From: Saprospira grandis DSM 2844
GTDB taxonomy: Bacteria > Bacteroidota > Bacteroidia > Chitinophagales > Saprospiraceae
DNA: 64,000 nt
Direction: 5' to 3'
Assembly (NCBI RefSeq): GCF_000275825.1
Contig: NZ_JH719942.1
Coordinates: 1,255,914 to 1,319,913, forward strand
The notes under the pieces: model-generated
The model's database searches: none
What the model was told of the DNA's origin: nothing
The model's input: only the letters and a program-made list of their open reading frames with translations
Position numbers and translations under genes: made by a program
Shown: piece by piece, positions 8,965 to 17,781 of the stretch
Layout: the number at the start of each line of letters is the position of its first letter
Position numbering within the stretch: the stretch's first letter is position 1

Positions 8965-9093
8965 GGCTGAGGGATGGAAAGCAGGGCGGCGAAGCCGCAG
9001 AGCAAGCAAAAAAGCGCAGCTTTTTTTGCGCAGGGCCGAGCAGACCTGCGAGCTGCGACACAGCCCGACCCGCCCGCAGGGCGGGGCAGCCCC
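8965..9093 (-). repeat. Structured GGGGC element, end type 1 (GGCTG/CAGCC)
   Basis: + strand starts GGCTGAGGGATGG, ends GGGGCAGCCCC then AAAA; variable hairpin built on GCGCAGC and GCTTTTTTTGCGC. Confidence 0.85.
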
Positions 9094-9225
9094 AAAACAG
9101 CAAGCTTTTATAAATTTTGCAAATAAAGGACGCTAGTTTAATAAAATTGGGCAAAAGTCCCTTTTTTAATAGACTTCTTTTTATGTTCGTAAGGTCCTTA
9201 ACATTTTATTTAATTACGAAATCAT

Positions 9226-11139
9226 ATGGGAGAAGAACGTGTACGACTAGCTAGCTCCAGTAGTAAGAGCGATATGCAGCACTTTGTGCGGCAATTACTA
9301 CAAGATGTTCAAGCCTTTGAGACCATGCTAGAGGGCAACTGGTTTGAGGATGATGTTTTGCGCATTGGGGCGGAGCAAGAAATGTGTTTAATTGACAAAC
9401 ATTATAAGCCGGCTTGCACGGCCATGCAAATTTTGGAAGAATTTCATCCAGACTGGTTGACCACCGAGCTGGCCCAATTCAATTTAGAGATCAACCTCTC
9501 TCCTCAGCGTTTTGAGGGAGATGCTTTATTTAAGATGGAAACTGAATTGCGGCAGCGATTGGGAAAATTGGCCAAGGTAGCGGCTCGGCATGACAGTCGA
9601 TTGTTACTCACGGGGATATTGCCATCTTTGCGCAAGTTTGATTTGCATATGAGCAAGCTCACGCCCAAGGAGCGTTATGCTGCATTGATGCATGCTTTGC
9701 GTAAAATGCGGGGCAGTGATTACGAGCTGCATATTGTGGGGATTGATGAATTGATTGTGCGGCATGATTCGCCTTTATTAGAGGCGAGTAATACGAGTTT
9801 TCAGGTACATTTGCAGGTTCGTCCGCAGGATTTTGTCAAGATGTACAACATTGCCCAAGCTGTTACTGGGCCGGTATTGGCCATGGCGGCCAACTCGCCG
9901 CTTCTTTTTGGCAAGCGGCTCTGGCATGAGTCGAGAATTGCCCTTTTTCAGCAATCGATAGATAATAGAAAGAGCCGGGACCACCTCAGAGACCAGAGTC
10001 CGAGAGTCACCTTTGGGCACGACTGGTTGCATAAGTCGGCCCTAGAGATTTACAAAGAAGACATCACTCGTTTCCGTATTATATTGGGCACTGACATTGA
10101 GGAAGACTCCTTGGAGCGTTTGGCCCAAAAAGTAGCGCCCAAGCTAAAAGCCTTGCAAGTGCACAATGGTACCGTCTACCGCTGGAACCGTCCTTGCTAC
10201 GGTATTTCGGGCAATGGGAAACCCCATCTTCGAATAGAGAACCGGCTGTTTGGTGCGGGGCCTACGGTAATTGACGAAATGGCCAATTCGGCCTTTTGGT
10301 TGGGTCTTATGGAAGGCATGGCTTTGGCCCATGACGACATCACCAAACTCATGAGTTTTGATGATGCTCGAGATAACTTTATCAAGGCGGCCAAAATGGG
10401 TATTGATTCTGAATTTACCTGGACCGGCGACAAAAAGGTCAATGCTCGCACCCTCGTGCTAGAAGAACTTTTGCCCATGGCCAGAGCGGGTCTAGCCCAT
10501 CGGAACATTGAGCCGGAGCATATTGATCGCTATTTGGGCATTATGGAAGAAAGGGTTCGCCGGCATAGTAATGGGGCCCGTTGGATTCTGCGCACCTTCT
10601 CTAAATTTAAGAAAGAGACCAGCGTAGATGAAAGCCTCACCACCATCACGGCGGCTATTTATGAGCATCAGACGCAGAGCCGGCCTGTACATGAGTGGGA
10701 AATTCCCGAGCTAGGGCAGTTTCATCAATACGACCCCTCCAAACTATTGGTCGAGGAATTTATGAGCACGGACTTGGTCACGGTCCATCAAGATGATATT
10801 GTAGAATATGCCTACAGCCTAATGGATTGGAACGACCTAAACTACCTGCCCGTAGAAGATGAAGAAGGGCATTTGCAGGGCGTAGTCACGGCCAAATCAA
10901 TCATGCGCTATTTATCTAGTCCTCAAAAAGAAGAGGGGAAAACAGTAGGCGAAATCATGCAACCTAAACCCCGAACCGTTGCGCCTCAGAACACGATTAC
11001 CGAAGTTATGAAGATTATGCGGAAAGAAGGCGTAAAAATTTTGCCCGTTCTAAAGAATAAGGAGCTAATTGGCCTAATCTCTGAAGAAAACTTTGTAGAT
11101 ATGTCTCGGCGATTGATTGATCGTCTTTCAAAAGAATAA
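9226..11139 (+). CDS. GCS2-type glutamate-cysteine ligase-like protein fused to two CBS domains
   Basis: 637 residues. About residues 45-420 resemble the carboxylate-amine ligase / GCS2 fold, with GAEQEMCLID near residue 50, LAQFNLEINLSP, NTSFQVHLQV and ENRLFGAGPTVIDE. Residues about 510-635 form a CBS pair (EEFMSTDLVTV...LQGVV and GEIMQPKPRTV...LIGLIS). CBS pairs usually sense adenine nucleotides, so ligase activity may be energy-gated; that is inference. True gamma-glutamylcysteine synthesis is not proven, because this clan has several substrates. Confidence 0.82.
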   Translation: MGEERVRLASSSSKSDMQHFVRQLLQDVQAFETMLEGNWFEDDVLRIGAEQEMCLIDKHYKPACTAMQILEEFHPDWLTTELAQFNLEINLSPQRFEGDALFKMETELRQRLGKLAKVAARHDSRLLLTGILPSLRKFDLHMSKLTPKERYAALMHALRKMRGSDYELHIVGIDELIVRHDSPLLEASNTSFQVHLQVRPQDFVKMYNIAQAVTGPVLAMAANSPLLFGKRLWHESRIALFQQSIDNRKSRDHLRDQSPRVTFGHDWLHKSALEIYKEDITRFRIILGTDIEEDSLERLAQKVAPKLKALQVHNGTVYRWNRPCYGISGNGKPHLRIENRLFGAGPTVIDEMANSAFWLGLMEGMALAHDDITKLMSFDDARDNFIKAAKMGIDSEFTWTGDKKVNARTLVLEELLPMARAGLAHRNIEPEHIDRYLGIMEERVRRHSNGARWILRTFSKFKKETSVDESLTTITAAIYEHQTQSRPVHEWEIPELGQFHQYDPSKLLVEEFMSTDLVTVHQDDIVEYAYSLMDWNDLNYLPVEDEEGHLQGVVTAKSIMRYLSSPQKEEGKTVGEIMQPKPRTVAPQNTITEVMKIMRKEGVKILPVLKNKELIGLISEENFVDMSRRLIDRLSKE

Positions 11140-11144
11140 AAACT

Positions 11145-11681
11145 ATGATGAAAACAGTATTCAGTATTTTCTTTGCCGCCTGCTTCCTCTTGGCAGGCCC
11201 CAACCTATTGGCCCAAAAAAAGGGCAGTACGCTCAGCAGCAGTACCATTAAGGCTCCTATCACTAAGGAGAAAGCCAAGGCCCTCGCCTTTGGGCAAGAG
11301 CTCATCAAGGCCTACTTTGATGGCAACTGCCAATTGGTCGCCAACAGCCTAGCCTCGGAGGTAATCGCTATGGAGTCGGGGCAGCAGTTTAACATTACGC
11401 CCCAGCTAAAATCCGATTTTTGCGATGAGAACCCCATCCGCAGCGATATTCAAGTTAGTTATCAGATGTACCTAGATAGCTATAAATCGGAAGTGATGGA
11501 CAAAGAAGAGTTTGCGGCCAAATATCCCCAACGCCAGCAAATGTACAAGCTACAAGCAGGCGATATCTTCTTTAATGGGGCCAACCTTCTCCCCAAAAAG
11601 CAGGCGCTTTTCTCGGCCTCTGATATGGCCATGTTTATCCTTCGTCCTACCGCCAATGGTTTTGAAATCATTGCCATCTAA
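11145..11681 (+). CDS. Hypothetical exported protein
   Basis: 178 residues (177 if the second of two adjacent ATGs is used). Signal peptide KTVFSIFFAACFLLAGPNLLAQ, then a small alpha+beta domain of unrecognised type. It starts five bases after the GCS2-CBS stop, so co-transcription is likely. No catalytic motif is seen. Confidence 0.7.
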   Translation: MMKTVFSIFFAACFLLAGPNLLAQKKGSTLSSSTIKAPITKEKAKALAFGQELIKAYFDGNCQLVANSLASEVIAMESGQQFNITPQLKSDFCDENPIRSDIQVSYQMYLDSYKSEVMDKEEFAAKYPQRQQMYKLQAGDIFFNGANLLPKKQALFSASDMAMFILRPTANGFEIIAI

Positions 11682-11703
11682 ATGAGCCTTTGGGCCAAAA
11701 AAG

Positions 11704-11733
11704 AAGGGCGTCGACCAATTGGTCGACGCCCTT
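11704..11733. terminator. Bidirectional terminator, perfect 30-base palindrome
   Basis: AAGGGCGTCGACCAA is followed immediately by its exact reverse complement, with A/T tracts outside. It lies between converging genes. Confidence 0.88.
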
Positions 11734-11753
11734 TCTCTTTGCTGAATCATATC

Positions 11754-12467
11754 TTATTTTCCTTGCTCCAAGCGAACCACATCTTTCGAAATGTTCAAGC
11801 GCTCAGCCGCTTCAGGATACTTCTGCTCAATCTCTTTGTATAGCTCCAATGCACGAGCCGAATTGCTCATCACGACCTCATTAAAAAGAGCCGCTTTACG
11901 CATATAAACAGGCGTCATCATGGCGTTGGGACTCTCTTTAGCCGCCTTCTCATAATAACTCAAAGCCTGCTCATTGTCATTGGTTTCAGAGTAAGCATCG
12001 CCCAAAAGCGCATAAGCTGCTGCCTGAGAGTAACCATCCTTACCATTATAAGCCTTTAGGTACTTAATCGCCTCATCGGCCTTGCCCAAACGAAGCAAAG
12101 AAGCCCCAGCACCATAATGCGCACGGTTGGCCGCCTCTGTTCCACCATAATTAGCAATAATATCTAGAAAACCTTCATAGCTGCCCCCCATCTGCCCGGC
12201 CAAAGCCGCGCCGGTACCATTTAAGGCTAGCAAAAAAGAATCTTTCTGAAACATGGCCTCAGCCTGAAAAATCGCCTTGTTGGCATTCTCATTTTTGGGC
12301 TTCATGTAAAAATCACTATAGAAATAGTAGCCCCCACCAATGAGGACAACGGCGAGCAAAGCGCCAAAAATCACGTTCTTATACTTCTCAAAAGTTTCTG
12401 CAGTTTGATCGCGAAACTGATCTACGTCAAAATCCTGAAGCTCCGTTTTTATGGGTTGATCTGCCAT
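11754..12467 (-). CDS. Membrane-anchored TPR protein
   Basis: 237 residues from the ATG at 12467; the upstream in-frame extension to 12620 is poor in coding character. One membrane segment lies at about residues 32-52 (VIFGALLAVVLIGGGYYF), followed by tetratricopeptide-like helices (YALLGDAYSETNDNEQALSYYEKAAKESPNA). The layout recalls YfgM/BamD-type periplasmic scaffolds of other phyla. A role in envelope assembly is only a guess. Confidence 0.8.
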   Translation of the reverse strand: MADQPIKTELQDFDVDQFRDQTAETFEKYKNVIFGALLAVVLIGGGYYFYSDFYMKPKNENANKAIFQAEAMFQKDSFLLALNGTGAALAGQMGGSYEGFLDIIANYGGTEAANRAHYGAGASLLRLGKADEAIKYLKAYNGKDGYSQAAAYALLGDAYSETNDNEQALSYYEKAAKESPNAMMTPVYMRKAALFNEVVMSNSARALELYKEIEQKYPEAAERLNISKDVVRLEQGK

Positions 12468-12642
12468 TATATCTCTTTCTTTTTCAGCCAGCTGATTTGA
12501 TCTTATAAAAAAAAATTTGCTTGCAAAGATAAACAACTTCTTAAAAAACCTAGATTTCACTAAATCTTTTTTAGAAGCAGGCCAAATATTCACTCTAGTA
12601 AGACTTATTTCCCTTGGCATTTTCTAATTTCCATCAGAATTT

Positions 12643-12771
12643 GGGGCTGCCCCGCCCTGCGGGCGGGTCGGGCTGTGTCGTGGCTCGCTGTTCGCTCGGC
12701 CCTGCAGTTTTTTCGCTGCGCTCAAAAACTTGGGTCTGCGGCTGCGCCGCCCCACTATCCATCCCTCAGCC
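12643..12771 (+). repeat. Structured GGGGC element, end type 1 (GGCTG/CAGCC)
   Basis: Starts GGGGCTGCCCCGCCC, ends CATCCCTCAGCC. The variable hairpin has AGTTTTT and AAAAACT arms. Confidence 0.85.
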
Positions 12772-12907
12772 GCGGGCCTACGGCCCTTTGCGGCGGCTTC
12801 GCCGCCGCCCTAGGCCCAAAACAACAACTAATCGCAAAAAAAGCTGGCCCTAATATTGAGCCTAAATAACGTCCCTCCTACATCCTTTCACCTTCAATAT
12901 CAATTCT

Positions 12908-13432
12908 ATGAACAAGCTACTCTTGTCCCTCAGTTTTCTCTTCTTGCTAGGAGGTAGCCTCTTGGCCCAATCCAACAAAACACTGCCCGAACTGCTCAGC
13001 AGCCATAGCTTCAAGGCTGCCAATGGCGAGCAAGAAAAAAGCCTAGCCGATATCTTGGCCCAACACAAAGGTAAAGTGATTTATATTGATTTTTGGGCCA
13101 GCTGGTGCGGCCCTTGCAAAAAAGAAATGCCCCAATCCAAGAAATTACATGAAAAACTAGGCGAAGAAGTCGTTTTCCTCTACCTCTCTTTAGACGATAA
13201 ACCCCAGGCTTGGCAAAAAGCCCTAGATAAACTCGATATCCGCCAAACTGGCGAACATTGGCAAAGAGCTGGCCGAGACAGTAAAGAATTACTCCGTTTT
13301 TTTTATATTTATAGCATTCCTCATTACCTGATTGTTGATGCCGAAGGAAACTTTGCTGATAGAGATGCCCTGCGCCCCTCTGACCCCAAAGCCGCCAAAA
13401 AACTCCAAAAGTGGGTGAAAAAAGCGAAGTAG
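12908..13432 (+). CDS. Thioredoxin-like TlpA/ResA family protein
   Basis: 174 residues with a signal peptide (MNKLLLSLSFLFLLGGSLLAQ). The redox motif FWASWCGPCKKEMP lies near residue 65, and a cis-proline region is visible as YSIPHYLIVD. It should act in the periplasm, reducing or isomerising disulfides, as TlpA and ResA do. The following flavoprotein begins 26 bases after the stop. Confidence 0.9.
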   Translation: MNKLLLSLSFLFLLGGSLLAQSNKTLPELLSSHSFKAANGEQEKSLADILAQHKGKVIYIDFWASWCGPCKKEMPQSKKLHEKLGEEVVFLYLSLDDKPQAWQKALDKLDIRQTGEHWQRAGRDSKELLRFFYIYSIPHYLIVDAEGNFADRDALRPSDPKAAKKLQKWVKKAK

Positions 13433-13458
13433 TCAGGTATTCACTGACGCAATATATT

Positions 13459-15075
13459 ATGACAATTAACAACTTTCCCCAGAAATTTTTGGCCGTATCG
13501 CTGCTGCTTTTTGCCGCCACCGCGATTGCGGCCTATTTTCTGTCTATTCACTTCCTTTGGGCCCTAGTTATTTTGGTCCCGCTCTTCTTTATGGGCCTTC
13601 AGGATATGATTCAGACCGATCATGCCATTCGCAGAACACACCCGCTCATTGGCCGAATGCGCTACTTTTTAGAGGGCCTGCGTCCCGCTATCCGCCAGTA
13701 TTTTATTGAATCAGATTTGGACCATACGCCTTTTAGCCGCCGCAAACGCTCCCTCATTTATCAAAGGGCCAAAAAAGCCAAGGAAACAGTTCCTTTTGGT
13801 ACCCAACTCGATATCTATGATGAAGGCTATGAATGGATGACGCACTCTACCTACCCCTTTGCTTTTGATAGCATAGAACAAGATCCCAAGGTTTCTGTAG
13901 GTGGACCAGACTGTAGCCAACCCTACGATTTAAGCATCTTTAATATTTCGGCCATGAGCTTTGGCTCTCTCTCTGCCAATGCCGTTATGGCCATGAACAA
14001 AGGAGCCGCCAAAGGCGGCTTTGCCCAAAATACTGGCGAGGGCGGAGTGAGCCCCTACCACCTCTCGCAAGGCGGTCACCTCATCTGGCAAATTGGAACG
14101 GGCTACTTTGGCTGCCGAGCCGATAATGGCCACTTCGACCCCGATAAGTTTGCAAAAACAGTGGACCATCCCGATGTCAAGATGGTGGAGATTAAACTCT
14201 CGCAAGGGGCAAAACCCGGACATGGCGGTATTTTACCCGCCAAAAAAAATACCGCCGAAATTGCTAAAATTCGGGGAGTGCAAGCGGGGACCGATGTACT
14301 TTCGCCACCCTACCACAAAGCTTTTCAGGGACCAGAAGGGCTGTTGCAGTTTGTGGCCCAACTTCGGCAGTTGTCTAAGGGCCGGCCCATTGGCTTTAAG
14401 CTCTGTATTGGCTCTGAAATTGAGTTTTATGACCTTTGCAAAGCCATGATCAAAACAGGCATTAAGCCCGACTTTATTACTATTGATGGTGGAGAAGGGG
14501 GAACCGGTGCCGCCCCTGTAGAGTTTTCCGACTCCCTAGGGATGCCCCTACGCGATGGGCTGAGCTTTGCCGTGGATACCCTTAAGGGCTTTGACCTCAA
14601 GAAGGATATTAAGGTCTTGGCCGCAGGTAAAATTAGCTGTGGCTTTGATTTGGCCAAAACCTTGGCCCTAGGCGCAGATGCCTGCTATAGTGCCCGCGCC
14701 ATGATGATGGCCGTTGGTTGTATTCAGGCCCTAGAATGCCATACCAATAAATGCCCTACGGGAGTAGCTACCCAAAACAAACAACTAATGAAAGGCCTCA
14801 ATATTCCAGATAAGGCCGAGCGGATTTACTCCTTTCATAAAAAGACCGTGCATGCTTTGGTTGAACTACTCGCAGCGGCAGGCATGAAAGAGCCCTCAGA
14901 ACTATCTAGAAAACATATTCTTCGACGGATTTCTATGAGTGAGGTCCGCAGATATGACCAACTTTATCCAGAGATTCCAGTGGGTTGCCTACTGCAAGGC
15001 CAAGAAGGCTGTCTACCTGACCTCTATCGCAAAGAGATGCTACAATACTTAGAAGAAGGCTCTAATTATGAATAG
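13459..15075 (+). CDS. FMN-binding glutamate-synthase-like membrane protein
   Basis: 538 residues from ATG 13459; the start at 13411 overlaps the previous gene and adds no conserved residues. Two hydrophobic helices occupy about residues 10-55. The rest is the FMN and iron-sulfur domain of glutamate synthase (FNISAMSFGSLSANAV, ITIDGGEGGTGAAP). It carries a CX5CX4C cluster-binding motif inside GCIQALECHTNKCPTG. It lacks the glutaminase domain and so is not a complete GltB. Its electron donor and substrate are unknown. Confidence 0.88.
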   Translation: MTINNFPQKFLAVSLLLFAATAIAAYFLSIHFLWALVILVPLFFMGLQDMIQTDHAIRRTHPLIGRMRYFLEGLRPAIRQYFIESDLDHTPFSRRKRSLIYQRAKKAKETVPFGTQLDIYDEGYEWMTHSTYPFAFDSIEQDPKVSVGGPDCSQPYDLSIFNISAMSFGSLSANAVMAMNKGAAKGGFAQNTGEGGVSPYHLSQGGHLIWQIGTGYFGCRADNGHFDPDKFAKTVDHPDVKMVEIKLSQGAKPGHGGILPAKKNTAEIAKIRGVQAGTDVLSPPYHKAFQGPEGLLQFVAQLRQLSKGRPIGFKLCIGSEIEFYDLCKAMIKTGIKPDFITIDGGEGGTGAAPVEFSDSLGMPLRDGLSFAVDTLKGFDLKKDIKVLAAGKISCGFDLAKTLALGADACYSARAMMMAVGCIQALECHTNKCPTGVATQNKQLMKGLNIPDKAERIYSFHKKTVHALVELLAAAGMKEPSELSRKHILRRISMSEVRRYDQLYPEIPVGCLLQGQEGCLPDLYRKEMLQYLEEGSNYE

Positions 15076-15092
15076 AGCAAGGCCCTAAAAGC

Positions 15093-15130
15093 AAGGAGCA
15101 AGCGTAAATTACGCTTGCTCCTTTTTTTTA
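15093..15130. terminator. Bidirectional terminator
   Basis: AAGGAGCAAGCGTAA (15093-15107) pairs with its complement at 15109-15123; T-run on the + side and A-run on the other. It lies between converging genes. Confidence 0.92.
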
Positions 15131-15132
15131 TG

Positions 15133-16248
15133 CTAGCCCTCTGACAAAAAGGGGTAATCGGTATAGCCTTCTGGGCCTTGGGTATAAAAGGTATTGGGAT
15201 TCCAGGGCGCCCAGGCCGCATTTTGTTCCATTCTTTGGACCAAATCGGGATTAGCGATAAAGGCTTTGCCAAAAGCGATGGCATCTGCTCGATTTTGGGC
15301 CAATTCCTCTTGGGCCGTTTGGGCCGTATAGCCGCCATTGGCCACTAAAACGCCTTTGTAGATTTGGCGATAATGGCCAATAACATCTTGAATAAACAAA
15401 TTGGGGTCCTTCTCTTTTTGGGCCAATTGGCGGTGGGCAAAAGCTTGGCCTGGCCGAGTCAGATGCACATAGGCCAAGGGATAATCATTGAGCTTGTCTA
15501 AGAGATAATCAAAGAAAGGGATGGTTTCTTCATCTACCTCAATGCCGATATGCCCATCGAGCATAGGGTTAAAGCGCAGGCCCACTCTTTCTAGGGGACA
15601 AACTTCTTGGACCGCCTCGAGGACCTCAAAGAGGAAGCGGGCTCTATTTGGGATACTGCCACCATATTCATCTTGGCGTTGGTTGGCCGAATTGGCAAAA
15701 AACTGATGAAAGAGGTAGCCATTACTCGTATGCAGCTCTACCCCATCAAAGCCAGCGGCCAAGGCATTGGCGGCAGCCTGTTTAAACTGAGCAATTACGG
15801 TTTGAATATCTTCTTGGTCCATAGCCTTGGGAACAGGAGAAAGCTTGAGCCCTTCATAGGTTCGGCTCTTACTGCCCGTAGCAATAGCTGAAGGCGCCAA
15901 AAGTGCTTGTCCATTCATCAGATCGGGGTGAGAAACTCGGCCCACATGCCAAATTTGGGCAAAGAAATGGCCCCCTTTAGCTTTTACGGCAGTTGTTACG
16001 GCTTTCCAGGCCTCTACTTGAGCGGGAGTATAAATGCCCGGCACAAACAAATAGCCTCCAGCTCGGTCAGAAATGGGCAGACCTTCTGAAATGAGGAGGC
16101 CAGCCGTAGCTCGCTGCGCATAATACTCCTGATGCAAGGCCGTGGGCAGTCTTTCTGGATTATCGGCTCGGCAGCGGGTGAGCGGCGCCATAAAGACCGC
16201 ATTTTTCAGTTTTAATGGACCCAATTGGAGAGGATGGAGAAGAGACAT
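15133..16248 (-). CDS. Old yellow enzyme family ene-reductase
   Basis: 371 residues starting MSLLHPLQLGPLKL at 16248; a TTG two codons upstream is unlikely. It is an FMN-dependent, NADPH-linked enzyme reducing activated C=C bonds, as in NemA and xenobiotic reductases. Motifs include FMAPLTRCRA, AQIWHVGR, ELHTSNGYLFHQFF, and the DEYGGSIPNRARF signature. Cytosolic. It converges with the glutamate-synthase-like gene across a shared terminator. Confidence 0.94.
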   Translation of the reverse strand: MSLLHPLQLGPLKLKNAVFMAPLTRCRADNPERLPTALHQEYYAQRATAGLLISEGLPISDRAGGYLFVPGIYTPAQVEAWKAVTTAVKAKGGHFFAQIWHVGRVSHPDLMNGQALLAPSAIATGSKSRTYEGLKLSPVPKAMDQEDIQTVIAQFKQAAANALAAGFDGVELHTSNGYLFHQFFANSANQRQDEYGGSIPNRARFLFEVLEAVQEVCPLERVGLRFNPMLDGHIGIEVDEETIPFFDYLLDKLNDYPLAYVHLTRPGQAFAHRQLAQKEKDPNLFIQDVIGHYRQIYKGVLVANGGYTAQTAQEELAQNRADAIAFGKAFIANPDLVQRMEQNAAWAPWNPNTFYTQGPEGYTDYPFLSEG

Positions 16249-16308
16249 AATCAACTAATTTTAGTGCGGAGAATGGGGCGGCTTTGCCGCCCTGGCCGCA
16301 GGCCAAAT

Positions 16309-16433
16309 GGCCTAGCGATGTGTAGGGGGGCGGCGAAGCCGCAGACCAAAGCCGCTGAAAGCGGCTGCAGGGCCGAGCAGACCTGCGAGCCCCGAAACGT
16401 AGCGCCGCAAGGCGAAGCCGCAGCGGAGGCCCC
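16309..16433 (-). repeat. Structured GGGGC element, end type 2 (GGCCT/AGGCC)
   Basis: + strand starts GGCCTAGCGATGTG and ends GGAGGCCCC then AAAA. Variable hairpin AGCCGCTGAAAGCGGCT. Confidence 0.85.
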
Positions 16434-16443
16434 AAAAAAATAC

Positions 16444-17640
16444 TTACTTATTGACAGCAGGATATTTTTCCCAGATGCGATTCCAGAGCAAAGAGAAGAG
16501 CAACTTGGGTTGTAATTTATCCATATCACGGACCTGCGCCACAGCTAGCTGCCCATCTTTTTCGGCTAAATTAAACTTAAAAATATAGGCATCGCTATCG
16601 TCTAAGAGGCCAAAGCCCATCAGGCCAAAGCGAAGATTATTAAACTGCAGGCTACCGTCTGGATTTTCGGTAACATTATAATAGCCCTGAGAGAACCAGA
16701 GGAGAATATCGACAAACTCATGGCCTTTCCAGCGGTCCAGCAACTGATGTTGTTTGGGTAACTTTTGGAACTGAATGCTAGGCTCTTCATCCCAGATAGA
16801 ATAGACTCCATAATAATAGGCATCGGCGGTTTCGATAGTCGTTTGCCAGAGCATACAATTAAGAATCGTGGGATAAGTCACATAGCTGAGCTGTTCTATA
16901 TTTTGGGTCTTAATATTTTCGCTAACGACTGCATTGACCTTTGCCTTAATGCCAAAAGTAAGGGCCATATAGGTTGTAGAAAGGACCAAAGCGGTAGTAT
17001 TGATACCTTGCTGCCAGCTTTTATTCTTAAAAAAGGGGATAATAATCACGGCCAGTAAAAGCGGCAAAGTATAGAGTGGATCGGCAATAGCGATATTATT
17101 AAAAGAGAATCGGTAGGAAGAAAAGGGCTCAAAAATTTGGGTGCCGTAGCTAGTGCCGGCATCAATTAGCCAATGAGTTAGAATGGCCCAGAAGAACATC
17201 CAGCTCCAGCTTTTCCAGCCGGGTTCTTCTTGAAGTTTTGGTGGGTTTTTGCTGCCCCAGTATCGCCAGCCGACCCAGGCCGTAATGGCCAAAATAAAGA
17301 GGCCAATGCCCTGCAAAACAGTGCTCCCTTCTTTGAGGCCCATACCGCCCATAAAAAGGAGCAGCAAAAGGCCAAAAAGGACAGCAAGAACGCCTCTTTG
17401 TTTATGCGCCAAATAGCCCAATAGAGGCGGGGCTAGCAGCGTAATAAAAATAGAGTGCGTTAATCCTCTATGATAGAGCAAGCCATAAACTTCATGCTCG
17501 CTAAAGACGCGGCTAACTACATCTAAATCGGGTAAAGTGCCCGCAATAGCGCCCCAAGCCAAGGCTTTAGGGCCAATTTTTTGGCCGAGAACAGCTTGTC
17601 CGCAAGCGGCACCAAGCACAGCCTGAGTAAGTGAATCCAT
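16444..17640 (-). CDS. Membrane-bound metal-dependent hydrolase (DUF457/YdjM type)
   Basis: 398 residues from ATG 17640 (MDSLTQAVLGAACGQ); the earlier in-frame codon adds 11 non-conserved residues. Family motifs are SLTQAVLGAA, GTLPDLDVV, the His pair in YHRGLTHSIF, and HWLIDAGTSYG. Several membrane helices lie between residues 70 and 250, and a soluble C-terminal domain follows. The biological substrate is unknown for most of this family. Confidence 0.88.
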   Translation of the reverse strand: MDSLTQAVLGAACGQAVLGQKIGPKALAWGAIAGTLPDLDVVSRVFSEHEVYGLLYHRGLTHSIFITLLAPPLLGYLAHKQRGVLAVLFGLLLLLFMGGMGLKEGSTVLQGIGLFILAITAWVGWRYWGSKNPPKLQEEPGWKSWSWMFFWAILTHWLIDAGTSYGTQIFEPFSSYRFSFNNIAIADPLYTLPLLLAVIIIPFFKNKSWQQGINTTALVLSTTYMALTFGIKAKVNAVVSENIKTQNIEQLSYVTYPTILNCMLWQTTIETADAYYYGVYSIWDEEPSIQFQKLPKQHQLLDRWKGHEFVDILLWFSQGYYNVTENPDGSLQFNNLRFGLMGFGLLDDSDAYIFKFNLAEKDGQLAVAQVRDMDKLQPKLLFSLLWNRIWEKYPAVNK

Positions 17641-17781
17641 AAGGTATAAAAATGATTGAGGCGCAAAATACAAAGCCTAAGTTAGAAGATGCGCCCAAAT
17701 AACAAGAGTTTAAGGCCTTTGGCCAGCGATTTTTCTTATCTTTAATTTACTTCTTCTTTTATAGAGATAAAACCGGCGCCT

